DNA from: Candidatus Omnitrophota bacterium
GTDB lineage: Bacteria > Omnitrophota > Gorgyraeia > Gygaellales > Profunditerraquicolaceae
Direction: 5' to 3'
DNA: 36,548 bases
Assembly: GCA_018897555.1 (NCBI GenBank)
Contig: JAHIKK010000019.1
Location: 1 to 36,548 of the forward strand
Shown here: positions 7,867 to 15,005 of the stretch, one piece after another
Layout: each line of letters opens with the position of its first letter
How positions within the stretch are numbered: the stretch's first letter is position 1
Position numbers and translations under genes: made by a program
Notes under the pieces: model-generated
Seen by the model: only the letters and a program-made list of their open reading frames with translations
Databases searched by the model: none
Told to the model about the DNA's origin: nothing

Positions 7867-9675
7867 CTATACCGGGTCCACATCCACTGTCACTATTATA
7901 CCTGAAAGATGGGTTTCTTTTAAGTGTAATTTTAAAAAATGGCTGGCTTTCTCTACGCTCGGCGCGCGCATTAATATCTGGTAATAAAAATTCCCGCGCA
8001 ATTGAGCCGGTTGCCCGGGATTAAGAGAGAGCAGCTTAAGGCTCATGGTTTTAATTTTATTTAATCTTTGAAATAAATCTTGCGCCGCTTTTTTAACTTT
8101 CTCCAGATCCGCTCCTCTTACTTTAAGTAAAATCATGTGTTTAAAAGGAGCAAATTGAAGCTGCTTGCGCTGCCTGAGCTCTTCTTTTAGAAAAATCTGG
8201 GGGTCATTCTTAATCAACGCCTGAAAACAATGGTGATTAACATTAGCGCTCTGAATAATCATTTTTTTAGCAGTCAAACTCACTAAACCTGCCAGCAAAG
8301 CAAATGTTTTCTCCGCTGCCCGAAAATCCACCCGGTTGAGCGAATTATCAATTGCCATCACCCCGATTAAATCAAAACTTAACTCTTGATGGTTAATTAT
8401 TGCGCTGGTCTCTACCACTATATCCTGGCCCAGGCGTGCCTGCGGAAAAATCCTGGCCAATTCACTCTCTACCTTCTCCGTGCCTAACCCAAAATATTTA
8501 ATATAGCCGGTATTACAATCCGGGCAGATTTTCGGCACCGGCATTTCAAAATTGCAATGATGGCATTTTAATTTATCCAGCTCAAAATGCAGCACCAGAT
8601 TGATATTACAGCGCGGGCATTTCAGGGCTGAGCCGCAATCATGACAAGCAACTGTGGTAGCAAAACCTTTGCGATTGATCACCAGCAAGACTTTACCTTT
8701 TTCAACCAGGGCCAGTTGTATCGCATCCAGCAAAAACTTTGAAAACATAGACTTGCTTTTTCTTTCCGCGTAAGCCAACCGGCGTACATCAATGACTTTA
8801 ACCTGCGGGTAAGTGAGTTTTGACGGAATAATTTCAAGATCCAGTTCACCTTTTTGCAGCAGATAAAAACTCTCTAAAGATAAACAGTGGCTGCCCAAAA
8901 TAACTTTCGCTCCGCAAATCTCAGCGCGCATCCAGGCAACCTGGCGAGCATGATAATGCGGCGCTTGCTCCTGCTTATAGACAGAATCTTCCGGCTGATC
9001 AATAATAATCAACCCCGGATTATTTACCGGAGAAAAAACACTGGAACGCGTACCAACCACCACGCAATAACCTGCTTGCCTGATTTTTTCCCAAACCTCC
9101 AGCTCCTTGGGCTGCTTGCGGAAGGCGATAAAAGTTTCTTTCCCTAAACTATTCTGAATTATCTCTTTTAATCTTTCCACTGCCGGGATATTACTACACA
9201 GAATAATTACCGACTTTTCAGCAGCCAAAACTTTCTTAATTTCCCTTAAGTAAACCGGTATTCTATCCTGCCCTTGAACAAAAAGTGGAATAAATGGGAC
9301 CGTTTCTATTTTTCTAGAACTGGGCTCGGGAAAAATAGAAACGGTCACATTTATTTTACCTTTTCTGATCTCATCCGGAAGAGCGGCATCAATGGCTTCT
9401 CCCCAGGAACAACAATAATATTCCGCCAGCTCTTTAGTCAACTTAAGCATGGCATCATCTAAGACCGGAAAGAAATCAATAACCGAAACAATCTCTTTTA
9501 ATTTTTTGATTTTAGTTTTATTATTTAATCCGACTACGTAGGCAACTTCTTTTTTGTTGCGGAAATTTACCCAGACCCTTGCGCCGACAACAAGCTTATC
9601 CTCTAAATCGGCTGGCACAAGATAATCAAATGGCCCGTCAATGGGCAGGCCGAATACGACATTAGCGTATAACAC
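7867..9675 (-). CDS. priA: Primosomal protein PriA (N'), helicase motifs degenerate
   Basis: A replication-restart protein of about 602 residues. I chose a GTG start at 9675, with GGGAG seven bases upstream, giving MLYANVVFGLP, the usual PriA N-terminus. The frame's earlier TTG at 9714 lies deeper inside the preceding gene. Four zinc-type Cys pairs are intact (CHDC 344-347, CPRC 353-356, CHHC 371-374, CPDC 384-387), as are the YKQEQAPHYHARQVA and VDFRAAEKTF segments. The ATPase signatures are lost: the Walker A position reads VQGQDRIPVYL (133-143), the DEEH box reads DQPE (226-229), and GRAGR is replaced by VSLTAKK. A palindromic repeat encodes residues about 107-129. It is probably a non-helicase, structural PriA, as in some actinobacteria. 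Confidence 0.88.
   Translation of the reverse strand: MLYANVVFGLPIDGPFDYLVPADLEDKLVVGARVWVNFRNKKEVAYVVGLNNKTKIKKLKEIVSVIDFFPVLDDAMLKLTKELAEYYCCSWGEAIDAALPDEIRKGKINVTVSIFPEPSSRKIETVPFIPLFVQGQDRIPVYLREIKKVLAAEKSVIILCSNIPAVERLKEIIQNSLGKETFIAFRKQPKELEVWEKIRQAGYCVVVGTRSSVFSPVNNPGLIIIDQPEDSVYKQEQAPHYHARQVAWMRAEICGAKVILGSHCLSLESFYLLQKGELDLEIIPSKLTYPQVKVIDVRRLAYAERKSKSMFSKFLLDAIQLALVEKGKVLLVINRKGFATTVACHDCGSALKCPRCNINLVLHFELDKLKCHHCNFEMPVPKICPDCNTGYIKYFGLGTEKVESELARIFPQARLGQDIVVETSAIINHQELSFDLIGVMAIDNSLNRVDFRAAEKTFALLAGLVSLTAKKMIIQSANVNHHCFQALIKNDPQIFLKEELRQRKQLQFAPFKHMILLKVRGADLEKVKKAAQDLFQRLNKIKTMSLKLLSLNPGQPAQLRGNFYYQILMRAPSVEKASHFLKLHLKETHLSGIIVTVDVDPV
9289..9355. repeat. Dispersed palindromic repeat family A, copy inside priA
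   Basis: Left arm AATAAATGGGACCGTTTC continues to CTATTTTTC and is mirrored by GAAAAATAGAAACGG on the right, with one mismatch in 26 arm bases and a 15-base loop. The same arms occur at 10769-10816 and 12666-12730. This copy lies within priA, keeps the reading frame and encodes a peptide containing VTVSIFPEPSSRKIETVPFI. Confidence 0.85.
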
Positions 9676-10756
9676 TGGCCAACTCCCGGCAGGCAAATGG
9701 CTTAGCCGCAGCAACGATATTATTTTTTAAGCCCTGAAACTTTTCAGGATTATTCTTTAGGTCCACAATCAATTGATTAATTTGCTTAATGTTTCTAGGC
9801 GCATAACCTACAGCGCAACAGGCGGCTAAAATCCGGATGTTTTCCTTCTCCTGTCCGGGAATAGCACAGATAAATATAGGAAACAACTCCATATTAATTA
9901 ATTCAGCAATACTGGAACCTCCGGGTTTAGTAATAATGATATCTGAAACTGCCATAAGCTCTTCGGCATTATTTATAAAGCCAAAAACCTTGACGTTATT
10001 TAAGTTTTTCTTCCGCAGGCGGCTAAACAAAGCCCGGTTATTGGCACAGACTACCAGCACCTGGGCAACCGTAGAAATATCCTGAGCAATCTCCTCTAAA
10101 GGGCCAAGCCCAAATGAACCGGTCATCAGCAATACAGTAAACATATTGGGCTGAATACCGAGTTTAGATGCCAGAGCAACCCTATCTTGATTCCTAATAA
10201 AATTAGAGGCAAATGGAATACCGGAGTCTTTAATCTTTGATGCTTCTACTCCCAGAGTTAACAACTTATCTTTGGTCGCTCTTGAGGCAGCAATATAAAT
10301 ATCCGTTCCTTTAGATATCCAAAACGGATGAACCCCGAAATCCGTGATCACAGTAACTAATTTCGATTTAATCTTATTTTTTAATTTTAAATTAGAAGCC
10401 AATTCTGAATTGAGAAAATGCGTAGAGATGATAAAATCAAAATTTTCAACCTCAAGGTAGCGGATGAATTTTCGACAGCTAAAATAATTCATAATCCGGG
10501 CAATCTTACGGCTAAACCAGCGGGTCAATTTAAATTCGGTCATCCAGAAAAAGAACCCCCAGAGCCAGGTAGCATAATGCACTAAAAACGGATAGCCGCA
10601 AATGTAGCAAAAACGGAAAAAAGGATCGGCAAAAGGCAAAAGATCAACCAATTCCAGGCTTAAATCCTGGCGATTGTCTTTTAGATAACCGTGTACTGCC
10701 TCGGCTACCCGGCGATGCCCTCCTCCGGCCGAAACATAAGTAATCAATACTCTCAT
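9662..10756 (-). CDS. MGDG-synthase/MurG-type glycosyltransferase (UgtP-like)
   Basis: A 364-residue GT28-fold enzyme. The N-terminus MRVLITYVSAGGGHRRVAEA carries the GGGH loop of the monogalactosyldiacylglycerol synthase domain. The C-terminal donor site includes ITKPGGSSIAELINM around residues 270-285. Relatives transfer a sugar from a UDP-sugar to diacylglycerol at the inner face of the membrane, so a glycolipid product is likely but the acceptor is not proven. The ATG follows a family A palindrome (10769-10816). The gene end overlaps the priA start by 14 bases, implying coupled translation. Confidence 0.85.
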   Translation of the reverse strand: MRVLITYVSAGGGHRRVAEAVHGYLKDNRQDLSLELVDLLPFADPFFRFCYICGYPFLVHYATWLWGFFFWMTEFKLTRWFSRKIARIMNYFSCRKFIRYLEVENFDFIISTHFLNSELASNLKLKNKIKSKLVTVITDFGVHPFWISKGTDIYIAASRATKDKLLTLGVEASKIKDSGIPFASNFIRNQDRVALASKLGIQPNMFTVLLMTGSFGLGPLEEIAQDISTVAQVLVVCANNRALFSRLRKKNLNNVKVFGFINNAEELMAVSDIIITKPGGSSIAELINMELFPIFICAIPGQEKENIRILAACCAVGYAPRNIKQINQLIVDLKNNPEKFQGLKNNIVAAAKPFACRELASVIR

Positions 10757-10768
10757 ATTGTTTATTTT

Positions 10769-10816
10769 ATGGGACCGTTTCTATTTTTCCTGTTAGAAAA
10801 ATAGAAACGGTCCCAT
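10769..10816. repeat. Dispersed palindromic repeat family A, intergenic copy
   Basis: Perfect 21-base arms (left ATGGGACCGTTTCTATTTTT plus C) surround a six-base loop, CTGTTA. It lies between gmhB and the UgtP-like gene. The gmhB stop codon (10819-10817) falls in the conserved AAATAAATGGG flank of the element. It could act as a terminator or as an RNA-stabilising hairpin. Confidence 0.85.
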
Positions 10817-11353
10817 TTATTTTAAAAATTTCGCTGCTTCCAGCAGGTCCTTAAACACAAAATCCGGTTTTGCTTCCCAGTTTCTCTGATTAGACAATTT
10901 CTCTTTACCGGAAAGAATAAGAATAGATTTAGCGCCCACGGCATGCGCGGTGAGCACATCGCGTATAGTATCACCCACAAAATACGCTTTTTTCAGATTA
11001 ACTTTAAATTCCCGCGCGGCTTTCTTAAGCAAACCCGGCTTGGGCTTACGGCATGGACAACCCGCTTCTTTACGATGCGTGCAATAATAAACCCGATCAA
11101 TCCTGCCCCCTGCCTCATTAATATCAGTAAGCATCTTGACAGTTATCGCATCCAGTATCTTTTGGCTATATATACCCTTGCCCACCCCAGCCTGATTAGA
11201 TGCTACAAATACCTTAAAACCCGCCCCACTCAACAAAGCAATGGCTTCCTTTGCGCGCGGCAGAAATCTAAACTTCCTAAGTGAAGTTACATATAGCCTA
11301 TCGCCAGGATATTTGTTGATTACACCATCCCTGTCTAAAAATACTACTTTCAT
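10817..11353 (-). CDS. gmhB: D-glycero-D-manno-heptose 1,7-bisphosphate phosphatase
   Basis: A 178-residue HAD phosphatase that removes the 7-phosphate on the route to ADP-heptose for LPS core. The nucleophile motif is at residues 7-13 (DRDGVIN, Asp7 and Asp9). The zinc site of the GmhB branch is present as Cys91, His93, Cys99 and Cys101 (CTHRKEAGCPCRKPKPG). The VGDTIRDVLTA segment supplies the last acidic residues. Its ATG overlaps the preceding RelE-type toxin gene by four bases, so an LPS gene is coupled to a toxin-antitoxin operon. No gmhA or hldE is present in this window. Confidence 0.92.
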   Translation of the reverse strand: MKVVFLDRDGVINKYPGDRLYVTSLRKFRFLPRAKEAIALLSGAGFKVFVASNQAGVGKGIYSQKILDAITVKMLTDINEAGGRIDRVYYCTHRKEAGCPCRKPKPGLLKKAAREFKVNLKKAYFVGDTIRDVLTAHAVGAKSILILSGKEKLSNQRNWEAKPDFVFKDLLEAAKFLK

Positions 11354-11610
11354 GCTCTATATACATCTTTTCTGTTGCTAATACGCAAAACAAGTATCAA
11401 AATTTCACGTTCCGATATTTTATAGATAACACGGTAATCGCCCCATCGGTATCGCCAATAACCGCTAAACTCACCTTTTAAGGGCTTTCCTAATTCCTTG
11501 GGGTCGCAAGCAAGATAAGTCTCAATACGGCTAAGGATCTTCCTAACTGTAGATTTATCGAGCTTCTTAAGATCTTCCTCAACTGAATCAAGATAAGCAA
11601 CCTTATACAC
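11350..11610 (-). CDS. relE: RelE/ParE-superfamily toxin
   Basis: An 86-residue basic protein with the compact RelE fold signature: MYKVAYLDSVEEDLKKLDKS, then GKPLKGEFSGYWRYRWGDYR, then VIYKISEREILILVLRISNRKDVY. RelE toxins cleave mRNA on the ribosome. The Arg-rich GYWRYRWGDYRVIY strand and the C-terminal RISNRKDVY carry the residues usually needed. The start overlaps the antitoxin gene by eight bases. The stop overlaps the gmhB start by four, so transcription of gmhB and the genes after it depends at least partly on the toxin-antitoxin promoter. Confidence 0.9.
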   Translation of the reverse strand: MYKVAYLDSVEEDLKKLDKSTVRKILSRIETYLACDPKELGKPLKGEFSGYWRYRWGDYRVIYKISEREILILVLRISNRKDVYRA

Positions 11611-11821
11611 TAATCTGTTTCCTTAGTTCTGTACCAGAAATAATCTTAGATTTGGGATCATTAAAGCGGTCTTTGGCAATTTGCGCATCATCATAGTCTT
11701 CTAAATAGTGAATTAAAGCATTGGTAACATAAAAAGTCTCACTACGATGCGTAGTTTTTGCCAATGAAGCTAACCTGTTAACCAATCCCGCTGGTAAACG
11801 AAATGCTTTTAATAAAGTCAT
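11603..11821 (-). CDS. Ribbon-helix-helix antitoxin partner of the RelE toxin
   Basis: A 72-residue protein of the RHH/RelB type. An N-terminal DNA-binding strand (LLKAFRLPAGLVNRLASLAK) is followed by two helices (HRSETFYVTNALIHYLEDY). The tail ends in SGTELRKQISV and would wrap the toxin. I start it at the ATG at 11821, which has a strong GGAGGGGAG ribosome-binding site. The frame extends 12 codons further upstream, but those codons lie in the promoter and leader. It probably represses its own promoter through the palindrome at 11849-11865. Confidence 0.88.
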   Translation of the reverse strand: MTLLKAFRLPAGLVNRLASLAKTTHRSETFYVTNALIHYLEDYDDAQIAKDRFNDPKSKIISGTELRKQISV

Positions 11822-11847
11822 AATCACTCCCCTCCTCTCGCAATATA

Positions 11848-11876
11848 AGTATAACATTGTTATACAAGTATTACAA
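11848..11876 (-). promoter_or_regulatory. Toxin-antitoxin promoter with overlapping operator
   Basis: Minus-strand TTGTAA (11876-11871) and TATACT (11853-11848) are 17 bases apart, and the antitoxin ATG starts 27 bases further on. A perfect inverted repeat, GTATAAC-ATT-GTTATAC (11849-11865), covers the -10 box and the spacer. This is where an RHH antitoxin would bind to autoregulate. Confidence 0.7.
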
Positions 11877-11895
11877 GATAAATTTTTCTCGATTC

Positions 11896-12651
11896 TTAGC
11901 TGCTGCCTGTCTTCTTCTGCATCTCTCTAAACTTCACATAACTTAATATCTGATACAACGTGTCAAAGAAAGCGATAACAAACCCGTACATCCCGTCCTT
12001 ATACGCTTCCTTCCTGATATACCTTCTAAAGAAACGATCCACCGCCCGCCAGGTAGCCCAGAGCAGGGTCATCTTACGCTTAGTCTTTATCCACTTCACC
12101 GCCTCAAGAGTTGACTGGCGGTTAACGCTATTTAAAAAATGTTCCAGATCCGGGTATCCCCGATGAATAATATCGGATTTCAAATGCCCGCAGGCGCCAT
12201 CAATGAAGGCCCGCGGATGCACTTCAGACTCTTCATATTTAAATTTATCTTTTTTAAATAACCGCACCTTGGAAGCCGGATACCAACCGCCGTGTTTTAC
12301 CCAGTAACTACCGATAAAGTTGCGCAGCGGAATATCATAAGCAACAAACTCATCTGTCCCAATGGCATTCTCTATCTCTATTTTTAATTCCGGCGTAACC
12401 GTCTCATCCGCATCCAGGCTCAAGACCCATGGATTTTGAGCCTGCGCATAAGCCCAATTCCGGTGTTTACCCTCAATATCCATCTTACGGAAAAAAATCC
12501 TGGCATTATATTTCTTGACGATCTCCACGGTCTTATCCGTACTCTCATCATCCACAACGATAATTTCATCCGCCCATTTTACCGACTCCAAACAAGCAGC
12601 AATACAGGATTCTTCGTTTTTTGTCAACACCACAACTGATAACTTAGCCAT
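11896..12651 (-). CDS. Family 2 glycosyltransferase, LPS-core WaaE/KdtX type
   Basis: A 251-residue GT-A enzyme starting MAKLSVVVLTKNEESCI, with the nucleotide-binding IIVVDDESTDKT and the metal-binding SLDADETV motif. Length and the later GWYPASKVRLFKKDKFKYEE segment resemble WaaE-like beta-1,4-glucosyltransferases of LPS inner core. Substrate assignment is by resemblance only. The hydrophobic C-terminal stretch (YGFVIAFFDTLYQILSYV) probably lies on the membrane. The gene is between a family A palindrome upstream (12666-12730) and the toxin-antitoxin promoter downstream. It ends 75 bases before the antitoxin start. Confidence 0.88.
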   Translation of the reverse strand: MAKLSVVVLTKNEESCIAACLESVKWADEIIVVDDESTDKTVEIVKKYNARIFFRKMDIEGKHRNWAYAQAQNPWVLSLDADETVTPELKIEIENAIGTDEFVAYDIPLRNFIGSYWVKHGGWYPASKVRLFKKDKFKYEESEVHPRAFIDGACGHLKSDIIHRGYPDLEHFLNSVNRQSTLEAVKWIKTKRKMTLLWATWRAVDRFFRRYIRKEAYKDGMYGFVIAFFDTLYQILSYVKFREMQKKTGSS

Positions 12652-12665
12652 TAGTTTTCTCCTTG

Positions 12666-12730
12666 ATAAATGGGACCGTTTCTATTTTTCTCATACAAGG
12701 CCCAAGAAAAATAGAAACGGTCCCATTTAT
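12666..12730. repeat. Dispersed palindromic repeat family A, copy at the end of the DegT gene
   Basis: Perfect 25-base arms (left begins ATAAATGGGACCGTTTC) flank a 15-base loop. The stop codon of the aminotransferase gene (12729-12727) lies inside the right flank, at the same place in the element where the gmhB stop lies in the copy at 10769-10816. Confidence 0.85.
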
Positions 12731-13839
12731 TTAAACTCCTTGAGAGATTGAATAATATAATCCTTCTCTTCACCGGTCAGCTCCGGATAAATAGGCAAGG
12801 TAAATGCCTGTTTTGCCGCCGACTCCGCCTCCGGGAAATCTCCTGTCTTATACCCTAAGTATTTAAAACATTTCTGCAGATGCAAAGGAACCGGATAAAA
12901 TACCCGCGAGTCAATACCTTTTTCCTGCAAATAATCTATGATCTTTTTGTTGGATTTAAATGCCCTCAACGTGTACTGATGATAAATATGTGTGGTATAA
13001 CTAGGAACAAAAGGTAATTTAATATTTAAGCCCTCTAAATTTCGATTATAATACTGCGCAACCTCCTGCCTGCCTTTATTCCACTCATCCAGGTATTTTA
13101 ACTTAATATCCAGAACCACCGCCTGAATCGAATCCATGCGGTTATTGCGGCCCAAAACCAAATGGTAATATTTATTTTTATTCCCCTGATTACGCAAAAT
13201 TTTTAGTTTTTCCGCCATCCCTTTATTATTCGTCAAAATTAATCCGGCATCGCCAAAAGCGCCGATATTTTTACCCGGATAAAAACTCACCGTGCCGCAA
13301 TCACCAAGCGTGCCGGCTTTCTTACCTTTATACTCAGCGCCAAATGCCTGCGCTGTATCCTCAACAACTTTAATTTTATACTTACGCGCCAGTTTTAAAA
13401 TCCCGTCCATATCCGCGCACATCCCATAAAGATGCACCGGAATAATCGCTTTAATTTTTAATTTATTTTTCCGGGATAAAATCTTTTCCACGTTTTCTAA
13501 AGAAATATTATAAGTATCCCGGCCTATATCCGCAAAAACCGGCCGCGCTCCAATAGCCGCTATTGCGCCGGCAGTGGCATAATAAGTAAACGCCGGGCAA
13601 ATTACCCCATCCCCGGCTTTAATTCCCAACGCCAACAAAGCCAAGCTTATCGCGTCAGTACCGTTAGAAACCCCAATGGCATATTTTGCCCCGGAATATG
13701 CAACAACCTGCCGCTCAAATTTATCCACCCCGGCTCCCAAAATAAAACTCGTATTATCAATCACTTCTTTTATCGCCGCATCCAATTCCCGGCGGATCGG
13801 CGCAATTTGTTTCTTAAGATCCAACGCAGCTATTTTCAT
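12727..13839 (-). CDS. DegT/DnrJ/EryC1/StrS family sugar aminotransferase
   Basis: A 370-residue PLP enzyme of the nucleotide-sugar aminotransferase family. The PLP lysine is Lys190 in SFYPGKNIGAFGDAG. The aspartate that pairs with the pyridine nitrogen lies in VVEDTAQAFGAEY. The substrate is probably a keto-sugar nucleotide destined for the surface polysaccharide, but which one cannot be read. It contrasts with the DegT-like RfbH in this window, which has His in place of the lysine. A hairpin (13860-13880) and a short TAGACAGTCTA element lie just upstream of the ATG. Confidence 0.92.
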   Translation of the reverse strand: MKIAALDLKKQIAPIRRELDAAIKEVIDNTSFILGAGVDKFERQVVAYSGAKYAIGVSNGTDAISLALLALGIKAGDGVICPAFTYYATAGAIAAIGARPVFADIGRDTYNISLENVEKILSRKNKLKIKAIIPVHLYGMCADMDGILKLARKYKIKVVEDTAQAFGAEYKGKKAGTLGDCGTVSFYPGKNIGAFGDAGLILTNNKGMAEKLKILRNQGNKNKYYHLVLGRNNRMDSIQAVVLDIKLKYLDEWNKGRQEVAQYYNRNLEGLNIKLPFVPSYTTHIYHQYTLRAFKSNKKIIDYLQEKGIDSRVFYPVPLHLQKCFKYLGYKTGDFPEAESAAKQAFTLPIYPELTGEEKDYIIQSLKEFK

Positions 13840-13842
13840 AAG

Positions 13843-13880
13843 TAGACAGTCTATGTAACTATCTCAATCTCTTTGAGATA
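13843..13880 (-). promoter_or_regulatory. Hairpin and short palindrome in the leader of the aminotransferase gene
   Basis: TATCTCAA-TCTCT-TTGAGATA (13860-13880) is a perfect 8-bp-stem inverted repeat. It is followed toward the gene by TAGACAGTCTA (13843-13853), which is palindromic except for its centre base. Both lie in the 53-bp gap between a GT9 gene and the aminotransferase. The second element recurs at 17351-17361 against another start codon. A role as leader structure or repeat end is inferred. Confidence 0.4.
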
Positions 13881-13892
13881 CAAAACAATTAT

Positions 13893-15005
13893 TTAATTTA
13901 ATAATCTCACCGCTGCAGCAAACACCGCCTCAACACTCACCTGTTTCAAACATTCCCTATCCTTATCACAAGCTGGAAGCCTAAAATTCTTATAACACGG
14001 CCGGCAAGCCATATCCCATTTTAAAACTACATGCTTGTTATTCTCAGGATACGGCCCATACACCGCCTCGCTTACCGGGCCAAATACTGAAACTGACCTC
14101 ACCCCCAATGCCACGGCCATATGCATCGGCCCGCCGTCATTAGTAATCAGCAAATTACAATTCTTAATTATTCCCGGTAAAATCTCCAGTCCCGTCTTAC
14201 CCGTCAAATCTATCGGCTTATTGCGCATCGCATACACCATTACCTCGGCGATCTTACGCTCTGACTCATCCCCCAGAATTACCACCTTGGCCTTAAACTC
14301 ATCGATCAGATTATCCGCTACGTGGGCAAACTTTAATGCCGGCCAATGCTTGTAAGGCGCGTCTTTACCCCAGCTGCCGCCAGCCCCGGGCGCAATACCA
14401 ACTACCAAATCCTTCTCTTCGATTCCGGATGCCGCCAGCACATTTTTTGCCTTTATTTCGCTGCTAGAAGGAACCGCCAGAAATAAATTTTTTTCACCAA
14501 CCGGAATATCTAAAAATTTAAGCAGTTCCAAGTAATACTCCACCACATGCCGATGCTGATAACCATCTATCTCCACGCGGTTGCTGAGAAATATCCCCCT
14601 GCCCTTATAATTAAATCCGATGCGCCTGCCTATCCCCATTATTTTTGTAAATAGACTATAACGGTGATCTAAAGAAAAATCAAGGCAAATATCAAAATGC
14701 TCTTTTTTTATCTCCCGGATCAATATCATCGCGCTCCAGATGCCCCTAAAGAACGACTCCTGATAAATTTTCTTCAGGTCCCCGCGCGAAAGAGCAAAAA
14801 CCTTATTTATCTGGGGGTTACTTTCCAAAATAGGCTTAACCCGTAAATTCGACCAGTAGCCGATAAAACTATCCGGATAACACCCCTTAATCGCCTTGAT
14901 TACCGGCGTGGTAAACAAAACATCCCCAATCCCAAACGGATTAATCATCAGGAATTTAAGCGGGCCGGATTTATTTAATTTACCGGCATTCCTTTTTAAA
15001 ATCAT
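13893..15005 (-). CDS. Family 9 glycosyltransferase, heptosyltransferase-like
   Basis: A GT9 (WaaC/WaaF/RfaF-like) enzyme of about 370 residues that would transfer ADP-heptose or a related sugar in LPS synthesis. The N-terminal FLMINPFGIGDVLFTTPVIK is the family's acceptor-domain signature. The C-terminal donor-site signature appears as LLITNDGGPMHMAVALGVRSV. A Cys-rich ending (CRPCYKNFRLPACDKDRECL) is typical of one GT9 subgroup. I chose the ATG at 15005, with GAGAG eight bases before it. The frame remains open to 15062, inside manC, and an ATG at 15026 is also possible. It overlaps manC by 26 bases. Confidence 0.88.
   Translation of the reverse strand: MILKRNAGKLNKSGPLKFLMINPFGIGDVLFTTPVIKAIKGCYPDSFIGYWSNLRVKPILESNPQINKVFALSRGDLKKIYQESFFRGIWSAMILIREIKKEHFDICLDFSLDHRYSLFTKIMGIGRRIGFNYKGRGIFLSNRVEIDGYQHRHVVEYYLELLKFLDIPVGEKNLFLAVPSSSEIKAKNVLAASGIEEKDLVVGIAPGAGGSWGKDAPYKHWPALKFAHVADNLIDEFKAKVVILGDESERKIAEVMVYAMRNKPIDLTGKTGLEILPGIIKNCNLLITNDGGPMHMAVALGVRSVSVFGPVSEAVYGPYPENNKHVVLKWDMACRPCYKNFRLPACDKDRECLKQVSVEAVFAAAVRLLN

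Noticed and set aside
8887-9147. Plus-strand frame of 86 codons opposite priA
   Set aside because: Composition is typical of an antisense shadow, with no motif or ribosome-binding site, and it lies wholly within a conserved gene.
9676-9714. TTG start for priA giving 615 residues
   Set aside because: It lies deeper inside the preceding gene without a ribosome-binding site. The GTG at 9675 has GGGAG at good spacing and gives the usual N-terminus.
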